The notes under the pieces are model-generated. The model did no database searches, had not been told where the DNA came from, and saw nothing but the letters and a program-made list of their open reading frames with translations. A DNA stretch of 11,904 bases, taken from Planctomycetota bacterium. GTDB lineage: Bacteria; Planctomycetota; Phycisphaerae; Sedimentisphaerales; SM23-30. The stretch lies in NCBI GenBank assembly GCA_022705365.1, contig JAKJEP010000075.1, forward strand, positions 1-11,904. Reading direction: 5' to 3'. The translations under genes were made by a program, and so were the position numbers. Positions 6,204 through 11,904 of this stretch are shown one piece after another (within the stretch, counting starts at the first letter, position 1; every line of letters begins with the position of its first letter).

Positions 6204-8114
6204 ATGGAGAAGAAGATTATGAAATCGTTACTAATCCTGATGGTTGTGTTTCTGATCATGGGGGTGTTACCCCAGTCTGGTATGGCCCAGAATCCCTCGG
6301 ATAATCCGGTACTGCTGCACCGGTGGAGTTTTAACGGCTCTTCGGATCCGGGTACCTGGCCGAGCGATCCGAATGATCCGGCCCATCCATGTAATGATTC
6401 CGTGGGAAATGCCAATGCCGCACTGTTCGGCACGGCCAAGATCACGGATAATGCGCTGGATTTATCTGCCAATACGCCGGGTACCAATGAAGTGACCGAT
6501 CCGAATAATAGTGGATGGGCGGCAGTGTCGATGGCCAGCACCCTGTCGTTTCTGACGGATGGTTTTACCATCGAAGCGTGGGTTTATCTGGATGCCCATT
6601 CTAACAGTTCCCGCATTCTGGATTGCGGGGAACTTAATACGTATGATGAAATCTGGCTTTGTGAGGGTAATCCCGACGGGATTAACGGCGGATACTATAA
6701 TGATGCTTTTGATGGGGAAACCACCTTTACAGAACCGGTGGCTGTGGGAGCCTGGCATCATATGGTCTATACCAGTTCGAAAACGGTGGGTGAAGCCAAG
6801 TTGTATCTGGACGGAACCCTGGCGGCATCCGCAGCTATCGCTACCGCTCCTTCGGATCTGTCGCCGCTGACGGTTTGCTATCTGGGACGCTGCTATATTC
6901 CCGGCTGGGCTACCGGCGGACTTCTCAAAGGCAAGATTGATGAGATGCGGATCTATGGAGAAATGATGACCTTCGACCGGGTGATCAGCAACCGGCGCTG
7001 CGGTCCGGATGCGATGGACTGTACCCTGGGACCGATCACCTGCCAGGAAGTCCTGGATGCCGGGTATAGTTTGCCCTATGATTTCAATGGCGACTGCTCG
7101 GTGGATGTGGCGGATTCCGCGATGTTTATCGGCAACTGGGCCAAATGCATTGACCCGTCCGACGAAAACTGTGACAAAGTTCTGCCGGATTATCCTACCG
7201 ACGATCCGGTTTTACTGCATCGGTGGAGTTTTAACGGTTCTTCGGACCCGGCTACCTGGCCGAGTGATCCGAATGATCCGGCCCATCCGTGCCATGATTC
7301 GGTTGGCGGTGCCGGCGCGGCGCTGTTCGGAACGGCAAAAATTACGGATAACACCCTGGATTTATCTACTAACACCCCACACAAAAATGAAGTAACTGAT
7401 CCGAACAGTGGCTGGGCCACGGTTGGTATGGGTGGTACCTTGTCGTCCCTGACGGATGGTTTTACGGTTGAAGTTTGGTTTTATCTGCATGATTGGTCCA
7501 CGTATGGACGTGTTCTGGATTGCGGGGAAACCAACCAATGGAATGAGATTTTCTTAAGCGAAGTAGAGAATGGAGGACATGCCGGAGGATTCGACGCAGG
7601 TTTCTATAAAGATGGTTATGATGGTGATATATTTGATCACAGTTTTACACCGCTGGTTTATAACACCTGGCATCACGCAGTCTATACCCGATCGAAATCT
7701 TTGCATCAAGCCGTTCTGTATCTGGATGGGGAGCCATATGGAACAATAAGAACCCCTGATACGCCTATTGACCTTGCTCCCGCGGACCTGCAGCCGCTAA
7801 CCTGCTATCTGGGGCGCTGCTATGTTCCCGGCTGGGCTGTCGGCGGGCTGCTGAAAGGCCAGATTGATGAGATGCGAGTCTATGGCGATATGATGTCAAA
7901 GGCCAGGGCCAGAACCAACTATCTTTGCGGACCGGAGGAAATAAACTGTCCGCTGGTAATCGGCTGTCAGGATGTTTTGGATGAAGGCTTTAGTTTAACC
8001 TACGATTTCAACAGCGACTGCCGGGTGAATCTGGAAGATTTTGCCCAGTTTGCGGCGGAGTGGCTGCGGTGCATTGTTCCCACAGAGGAGGGCTGCGAGA
8101 AGCCCTGGCAGTAA
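6204..8114 (+). CDS. Secreted LamG-domain protein with two dockerin-like modules (tandem-duplicated)
   Basis: A 636-residue exported protein. Residues 1-28 are a signal peptide (MEKKIMKSLLILMVVF, cleavage near GMA/QN). It consists of two homologous units. Unit 1 (33-332) and unit 2 (333-636) each hold a concanavalin/LamG-type beta-sandwich, shown by HRWSFNGSSDP, SFLTDGFTIEAWVYL or SSLTDGFTVEVWFYL, AWHHMVYTSSK or TWHHAVYTRSK, LYLDG and LLKGKIDEMRIYG or LLKGQIDEMRVYG. A dockerin-like EF-hand loop ends each unit: D293/N295/D297/D301/D304 then W312 and C315, and D601/N603/D605/N609/D612 then W620 and C623. LamG domains bind carbohydrate or protein; the single EF-hand tail is common in exported planctomycete proteins, with unproved function. 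No catalytic motif is visible, so a binding or structural role outside the cytoplasm is inferred. A strong terminator follows. Confidence 0.92.
   Translation: MEKKIMKSLLILMVVFLIMGVLPQSGMAQNPSDNPVLLHRWSFNGSSDPGTWPSDPNDPAHPCNDSVGNANAALFGTAKITDNALDLSANTPGTNEVTDPNNSGWAAVSMASTLSFLTDGFTIEAWVYLDAHSNSSRILDCGELNTYDEIWLCEGNPDGINGGYYNDAFDGETTFTEPVAVGAWHHMVYTSSKTVGEAKLYLDGTLAASAAIATAPSDLSPLTVCYLGRCYIPGWATGGLLKGKIDEMRIYGEMMTFDRVISNRRCGPDAMDCTLGPITCQEVLDAGYSLPYDFNGDCSVDVADSAMFIGNWAKCIDPSDENCDKVLPDYPTDDPVLLHRWSFNGSSDPATWPSDPNDPAHPCHDSVGGAGAALFGTAKITDNTLDLSTNTPHKNEVTDPNSGWATVGMGGTLSSLTDGFTVEVWFYLHDWSTYGRVLDCGETNQWNEIFLSEVENGGHAGGFDAGFYKDGYDGDIFDHSFTPLVYNTWHHAVYTRSKSLHQAVLYLDGEPYGTIRTPDTPIDLAPADLQPLTCYLGRCYVPGWAVGGLLKGQIDEMRVYGDMMSKARARTNYLCGPEEINCPLVIGCQDVLDEGFSLTYDFNSDCRVNLEDFAQFAAEWLRCIVPTEEGCEKPWQ
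6300..8111 (+). repeat. In-gene tandem duplication, unit about 900 bp
   Basis: Unit 1 starts at 6300 (codons for DNPVLLHRWSFNGSSDP) and unit 2 at 7200 (DDPVLLHRWSFNGSSDP), exactly 900 bp and in frame. The first ~110 bases differ at scattered sites only. Unit 2 carries a net insertion of 8 codons in the middle, so the two EF-hand loops are 308 codons apart. The copies have diverged further in the central region (EGNPDGINGG against SEVENGGHAGG), so the duplication is not recent. Confidence 0.92.
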
Positions 8115-8139
8115 GCCATCTGTCCCAGGACGGTTTTTA

Positions 8140-8158
8140 AATGAATTGAATATTCATT
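8140..8158 (+). repeat. Short inverted repeat after the LamG gene
   Basis: AATGAAT (8140-8146) and ATTCATT (8152-8158) are perfect 7-bp arms around TGAAT. It is AT-only apart from one GC pair per arm, so it is a weak RNA hairpin; it could be an operator or part of the leader of the next gene. Confidence 0.4.
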
Positions 8159-8199
8159 AGGATAGAGGTATTGGAAAAAGCCTTTATCAGAATCCTTGT

Positions 8200-8242
8200 A
8201 AACCAGCAGGCACGCGATCAGCGATCTGCTGGTTTTCTTTTT
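8200..8242 (+). terminator. Strong Rho-independent terminator
   Basis: AAACCAGCAG (8200-8209) pairs perfectly over 10 bp with CTGCTGGTTT (8226-8235), and CGC/GCG can pair inside the loop. The T-tract TTTTCTTTTT (8233-8242) follows at once. It ends LamG transcription 86 nt after the stop. It lies only 27 nt before the next start codon, a position that would also suit an attenuator. Confidence 0.9.
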
Positions 8243-8269
8243 AAAGAAAAAGGACCGGAGCTATTCCCT

Positions 8270-10333
8270 ATGAAGAAAAGAATTATGCTAATCTTTGTTT
8301 TCCTGATTGTGCAGAGGATTGGTATTGTTTCCGTTGCCGGGCAGGAAGATTGTGAAGAATTTGTATCGCCAACGGCGACGGTAGCGATTCATGTTTCCGA
8401 AACCACCAAAGCGTTGTGGAATTCCCTGGGTTCGCCGCATAATGAGTGGAAAATGTGGCATATATACGGTTTTCTGATGGAACAGTTTCGTGCGGATGGA
8501 ACTCCGTTTGCGGTGGTTTCGGATGCGGACATTGATGCAGGACTTCTCATGAACGGGGGTGAACCTCGTTACGCGATTATCTTCAGCCTGGCTAATGATT
8601 GCATTTCCAATGAAACGGCTTTGAAAATCAAAGAATTTGTTTTTGCCGGCGGCCATACGTTTGCCGGCTCAACCTCGTGGACGCGTAATGAAAATGGAGT
8701 CCTTCGCAATTCTCCTATTGGCAAATTTTTTGCGCTGTCCACGGAGATGGGTCTGATGGCAGGAGTGCCGATTCTGATCGGAGATTGTAAACGGACCGGT
8801 GTGGATAGTCCGCTGGTTTCCCACCTGGAAAATGACCCAGTGGTGCGGGGATGGAAACTGGCAAGAAATGCCGGGGCAAACGGTTTTTATCATCCGACCC
8901 ATTGGGCCTTGCAGGTGCAGGCTACCACCGCCACCGTTTTGGCTGCCACCGGAAATGGGAATCCCATTCTCACCACGCACCGGTATGGAAACGGCTGTTT
9001 TATCTATCACAGTGAGTTTAATCCGCTGGCGGGCTATTCCATGCATACGGTAGCGAATTTTACCTATGGTTTTTATCGCAAAGCCATCGAGGAGGCACAT
9101 GCGGAATTGGCCTGTCCCCTGGTTCGGTTAGGGGCCTGGCCCTGGCCTTATGTAGCCGGTTTCATGACCCGTCATGATCACTTCAGCAACTTGGGATTTG
9201 ATGGCATTGCCGGTAACGGAGATGACAGCGAGGTGGCCAGGATCGAGGCATTGCACGGTGTACATGGATCTCATTTACTCAGGACCAATGTTGCGTTACC
9301 TAACAGCGGCCAAAGCTGCACCGATCCGGACTATGGATCCGTCTGTGACGAAACCGTACGAATTAACCTGCTGGTCATGGATGCTCTCGGTGCGGAAATC
9401 GGAAGCCATACAACCGATGAATCCGTGGAACCTTCCCAGGCAAATGTAGCACAATCGCTGAATCGGTTGGAGGCTTTCCTGGGGTATCGTCCCAATACCT
9501 TTGTGGCTCCGGGCGGATGCGGCTTCCGCGACACAACTCTGGCAGGACTGGTTAACGAAGGGATCCTTGTTTCGGGAGATATGGCGTTTGGACCCCATCC
9601 GCACTTTGCGTTGCGTATTGACACGGCTGCAGAATACAACGAGGCGGCCAGATGGCCTCTGGTCGAAATCCCCGCAACCGGCTATTATAGTACTCCTGAT
9701 AGTGGGGCGTTTGCCGGCGGTATTTTCGCCCACGAAATCACCTCGAATCCGCCGGCCTGTAATAATGACGGAACGGTACGAAACTGCATGGAAAAGGCAG
9801 CCGATTTCCAGTATAATCTGGGTGGACTAATCAATCTGTATGATCATATCGGTGATACGAGCCTGGCTAATCCCACTGCAGAGCAGTTCACTGCTTATAT
9901 TGACTATGCGCAGTCACTTCCTTACGTATATACTACGAGTATGCTCGATATTCACCAATGGTGGCTTCGCCGCGACGCGGTACGATTGAGTACAACCTAT
10001 ATAACGGAACCCGATCCACAGATTAACATCGAGGTAACGTGCACGGATGATTCCGGACCTTTTAGCGTAGAAGTGGATTTACCCTGGCCCGGTGGTGCGG
10101 CGGTAACGGTCAATGGCGCGGTATCCGGCGAATATGTACTATATGGTAACAGGATACGGGTCAAGGCAACGGCACCTTCGCAAGTGGTACTTACCCCTGC
10201 CCCGGTGTGCAGGGAAACGATAAGAGGCGATCTGAGCGGCGATTGCGTAGTGGATTTAGCCGATTTTGTAATTTTATTTTCCCAATGGCTCGAGTGCCGA
10301 ATAGAACCATCTGATTCCTGTTTTGTTCCGTAG
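8270..10333 (+). CDS. Secreted GATase-like / divergent polysaccharide-deacetylase-like protein with dockerin-like tail
   Basis: A 687-residue exported protein. The start at 8270 has GGAG 9 nt upstream and opens a signal peptide (MKKRIMLIFVFLIVQRIG, cleavage near residue 24). Residues about 35-275 resemble the class I glutamine-amidotransferase-like fold seen in DUF4350 and beta-galactosidase trimerisation domains: YAIIFSLANDCIS then LKIKEFVFAGGHTFAGS, and a late RYGNGCFIYHSEF strand. Residues about 287-565 look like a NodB/CE4 barrel: FMTRHDH (298-304), IGSHTTD (377-383), FVAPGGCG (411-418), then IFAHEI and NLYDHIGD. The usual TFDDG, HxxxH and RxPGG motifs are altered (D303 and H380 kept, second His and Arg missing), so deacetylase activity is doubtful. 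A beta-sandwich-like stretch (about 575-645) leads to the dockerin-like tail D654/D658/D662/D665, W673, C676. A target polysaccharide cannot be named. Confidence 0.88.
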   Translation: MKKRIMLIFVFLIVQRIGIVSVAGQEDCEEFVSPTATVAIHVSETTKALWNSLGSPHNEWKMWHIYGFLMEQFRADGTPFAVVSDADIDAGLLMNGGEPRYAIIFSLANDCISNETALKIKEFVFAGGHTFAGSTSWTRNENGVLRNSPIGKFFALSTEMGLMAGVPILIGDCKRTGVDSPLVSHLENDPVVRGWKLARNAGANGFYHPTHWALQVQATTATVLAATGNGNPILTTHRYGNGCFIYHSEFNPLAGYSMHTVANFTYGFYRKAIEEAHAELACPLVRLGAWPWPYVAGFMTRHDHFSNLGFDGIAGNGDDSEVARIEALHGVHGSHLLRTNVALPNSGQSCTDPDYGSVCDETVRINLLVMDALGAEIGSHTTDESVEPSQANVAQSLNRLEAFLGYRPNTFVAPGGCGFRDTTLAGLVNEGILVSGDMAFGPHPHFALRIDTAAEYNEAARWPLVEIPATGYYSTPDSGAFAGGIFAHEITSNPPACNNDGTVRNCMEKAADFQYNLGGLINLYDHIGDTSLANPTAEQFTAYIDYAQSLPYVYTTSMLDIHQWWLRRDAVRLSTTYITEPDPQINIEVTCTDDSGPFSVEVDLPWPGGAAVTVNGAVSGEYVLYGNRIRVKATAPSQVVLTPAPVCRETIRGDLSGDCVVDLADFVILFSQWLECRIEPSDSCFVP

Positions 10334-10351
10334 TTTATTAGTAAAAACTCA

Positions 10352-11086
10352 TTATTGAAATTTTACAAGAAAGGGGGTCAGAATGGAAGTCCAGAGGCGG
10401 TAGCCTTCATCGTTGAGGTGAAGGCCGTCGGGCTGGAAGAGTTCGGGGCGGGGTTGACCGTCGGTGCCCAGCATAGGAAAAGTAATGTCGATAAACTGCA
10501 TGCGCGGGGCGGCGGCGCAGTAGTCGCCGATGAGATGGTTGGCGGCATTCATTTGAGGCCAGAGGTTCCAGCGGGCTAGGCTGGGCTTGATGGCAATATA
10601 GAGGATTTTGGTTTGGGGCAGGGAGCGGCGAATTTTAGCGGTGAAGGACTGAAAGTCGGCCAGGAGCATGGCGGGGGATTTGCCGGAGGCGATGTCGTTG
10701 TCGCCGGCGTACAAGACAATGGTACGCGGGGCATAGGGGAGGATAATGCGGTCGGCGTAATATTCGGAATCGACGAGGAAGGAGCCGCCGAAGCCGCGGT
10801 TAATGGTGGTGAGGCCGGGGAAGGATTTTTGGGTGTCCCACAGACGAATGCTGGAACTGCCCACGAAAAGGATGGCGTTTTGGGGTGGGGCCTGCTGTTC
10901 GTCCTGGCGGGTGAAGTTATCGATATCCGGCTGCCATCGCTGGGGCTGAGGAAAGTCAACGAGGGATTGGCGGTGCAGGGAAATTTGTTCGGGAGTCAGG
11001 CGAGAGGGATCGGAGCAGCCGGGAAGGGCGATTATTGCCAGACAAAAACAAAATAACCAATACATAAATTTTTTAGAGTATATCAT
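10352..11086 (-). CDS. SGNH/GDSL-hydrolase lipoprotein
   Basis: A 244-residue exported esterase-like protein. A hydrophobic N-terminus (YWLFCFCLAIIA) ends in the lipobox LPGC with C24 as the lipidation site, so it should be membrane-anchored and face out of the cytoplasm. SGNH blocks are present: VGSSSIRLW (75-83, nucleophile probably S78), the NRGFGGS glycine block (96-102), GDND (128-131, N130) and DGLH near the C-terminus (D220, H223). Such enzymes remove acetyl or other acyl groups from sugars or lipids; the substrate is not evident. The ATG at 11086 gives a standard lipoprotein signal but lacks a Shine-Dalgarno; Met8 is an alternative, and upstream extension has no ATG, GTG or TTG start. 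It lies 32 nt after the frame-disrupted small gene on the same strand and meets the deacetylase-like gene tail to tail with 18 bp between stops. Confidence 0.9.
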   Translation of the reverse strand: MIYSKKFMYWLFCFCLAIIALPGCSDPSRLTPEQISLHRQSLVDFPQPQRWQPDIDNFTRQDEQQAPPQNAILFVGSSSIRLWDTQKSFPGLTTINRGFGGSFLVDSEYYADRIILPYAPRTIVLYAGDNDIASGKSPAMLLADFQSFTAKIRRSLPQTKILYIAIKPSLARWNLWPQMNAANHLIGDYCAAAPRMQFIDITFPMLGTDGQPRPELFQPDGLHLNDEGYRLWTSILTPFLVKFQ

Positions 11087-11118
11087 GTAATGTAAGGTAT
11101 GTAATGGGTTTGTTACTG

Positions 11119-11627
11119 TCAATAAGAATAAATTGCCCAAACCTGGCAATTTTTCGCATGAGAGTCTTGTGGAAATTTTTCCCTTAACAAATCACGAATG
11201 TGCAAGGATTGATCGAAATCACCAATTAATCCGTTGGATAAAATATAGCGATTCATTAGTCCTTCTTCATCCGTTCCCCAATTCGTAATTAAGGACACAT
11301 CACAATAACCATCTATGATGTCATATCCCAGTAATTGTTTTTTCGAAAGGTAACTTTTTCCAGCTCGATCTCCACACTGACGAGAACAGAATTTTTATGG
11401 TTGCGTAAAATCTTTTTTGCATAATCAAGATGTGTAATCAGGCTTAATTTGAAATCTTCATTCACACAATGATTCCAGTCTTCCTTGGATGCAGGCTCGA
11501 AAAGATTCGGTCTGAGAATACCATCTACTGAGTCAAAAGATGTCAATTGCAATCCCCTCCAATGGAGATACTTTTTCCATTTATCTCCATCCTCAGGACC
11601 AAATCTTTCAATAATTTTGTAGTACAT
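11119..11627 (-). pseudogene. Small AT-rich conserved-looking gene with -1 frame change; function unknown
   Basis: From ATG at 11627 (MYYKIIERFGPEDGDKW) the first frame runs to VTFRKNNYWDMTS and stops at 11313-11315. A -1 shift at the A-run at 11338-11343 gives a smooth continuation KKQLLGYDIIDGYCDVSLITNWG with 70 more codons to a TGA at 11119-11121, for a product of 169 residues. The continuation is soluble, acidic and aromatic-rich like the first part, so the two halves are very likely one protein. I do not recognise the family; no signal peptide or membrane segment is visible. Sampled stretches are 28-40% GC, unlike the genes on either side, which suggests acquisition from elsewhere. It follows the stop of the next gene upstream by 40 nt and precedes the SGNH gene by 32 nt. 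Either it has lost one A, or the site is used for frameshifting. The in-frame TTG at 11654 is a less likely start because MYYK looks like a natural N-terminus. Confidence 0.75.
11337..11343 (-). other. A-AAA-AAC heptamer, possible -1 frameshift site
   Basis: On the - strand the zero frame reads CGA-AAA-AAC, so the heptamer A-AAA-AAC is in the canonical X-XXY-YYZ register. A -1 slip here yields exactly the frame that continues the small gene. Downstream, ACATCA and TGATGT can form a 6-bp hairpin with a 13-nt loop, but it starts about 15 nt after the heptamer, farther than usual. Confidence 0.4.
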
Positions 11628-11667
11628 AGCAATATTATAAAAGCCCAACAGCAATATGAAATTTTGG

Positions 11668-11904
11668 CTATTTTTCGATGTAGGCGAATTTTCGTTCGTA
11701 GTCGAGGATCATGCCGCTGCGGAAGGATTCGTAGGGTTCGCACCGGACTTCGAGGGGGGCGTGGGTGTATTTGGCGATGGCCTTCGCGAATTTTTTATTT
11801 AGCACAGGCTCGGCGGAAACGCCGGGGGAGAGCTGGATGCGGACCAGTCCCTGTTTATCGCCGGGGTAGAGGCGGAAATTGGCTGTGATAAGTGGGACTA
11901 GTTC
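11668..11904 (-). CDS. 3' end of an unidentified gene (partial C-terminus)
   Basis: The - strand frame is open from the window edge to TAG at 11668-11670 and gives 78 residues, including FRLYPGDKQGLVRIQLSPG, an alternating helix LNKKFAKAIAKYTHAPLEV and the end SGMILDYERKFAYIEK. The composition is clearly protein-like, and the GC content matches the neighbouring GC-rich genes. The layout could fit the small C-terminal domain of an adenylate-forming enzyme, but this is a guess and I do not assign a function. It lies 40 nt upstream of the small AT-rich gene on the same strand and may be co-transcribed with it. Confidence 0.7.
   Translation of the reverse strand, partial: ELVPLITANFRLYPGDKQGLVRIQLSPGVSAEPVLNKKFAKAIAKYTHAPLEVRCEPYESFRSGMILDYERKFAYIEK

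Noticed and set aside
6300..8111. CRISPR-like or satellite repeat
   Set aside because: There are only two long, in-frame, protein-coding copies; no short regularly spaced repeats are present anywhere in the window.
8171..8269. Upstream start for the deacetylase-like gene
   Set aside because: The added 33 codons run through the strong terminator and put charged residues before the signal peptide; ATG at 8270 has GGAG in place.
10373..10380. GGGGGTCA as a second copy of the inverted-repeat arm
   Set aside because: It is only 8 bp, lies in the coding end of the SGNH gene and has no partner arm nearby.
11087..11149. Longer N-terminus for the SGNH lipoprotein
   Set aside because: The extension begins at an ATT codon, overlaps the end of the small gene, and would bury the lipoprotein signal.

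Overview
The window looks like chromosomal DNA of a planctomycete, most likely an anaerobic polysaccharide degrader of the Phycisphaerae/Sedimentisphaerales type. That is inferred from secreted proteins ending in a single dockerin-like EF-hand followed by W-x-x-C, from a LamG-type protein, from a sugar-porter/Gfo-Idh-MocA/AraC catabolic cluster and from a Tat-exported oxidoreductase. No marker gene fixes the taxonomy.

Left block (1-5914), a carbohydrate-use locus. Bases 1-60 hold the last codons of a + strand gene. Facing it on the - strand is a probable operon read right to left: a secreted alpha/alpha-toroid putative polysaccharide-degrading protein (4771-3008), a Tat-signal Gfo/Idh/MocA oxidoreductase (2897-1673) that is broken by two frame disruptions, and an MFS sugar porter (1496-111). 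A PocR-domain AraC activator (4991-5914) is transcribed divergently and is the obvious candidate regulator. The likely logic is sensing by the regulator, depolymerisation outside the cytoplasm, uptake by the porter and oxidation of the product, with the oxidation step apparently lost.

Middle block (5915-10333), exported proteins on the + strand. A 636-residue LamG/dockerin-like protein (6204-8114) is an in-gene tandem duplication of about 900 bp. It is followed by a strong intrinsic terminator (8200-8242) only 27 nt before the start of a 687-residue protein that joins a GATase-like domain, a divergent NodB-like deacetylase fold and the same four-cysteine dockerin-like tail.

Right block (10352-11904), - strand, read right to left: the 3' end of an unidentified gene (11904-11668), a small AT-rich conserved-looking gene whose second half lies in the -1 frame behind an A-AAA-AAC heptamer (11627-11119), and an SGNH-hydrolase lipoprotein (11086-10352). 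The two frame-disrupted genes include the most AT-rich stretches of the window (sampled 60-nt segments at 28-40% GC, against 60-70% in the porter).

I see no complete mobile element, CRISPR array, tRNA or rRNA. The most interesting points are the -1 frameshift gene, the doubly broken oxidoreductase with an out-of-frame Tat signal, the duplicated LamG/dockerin-like gene with its shared cysteine tail, and the terminator placed like an attenuator.
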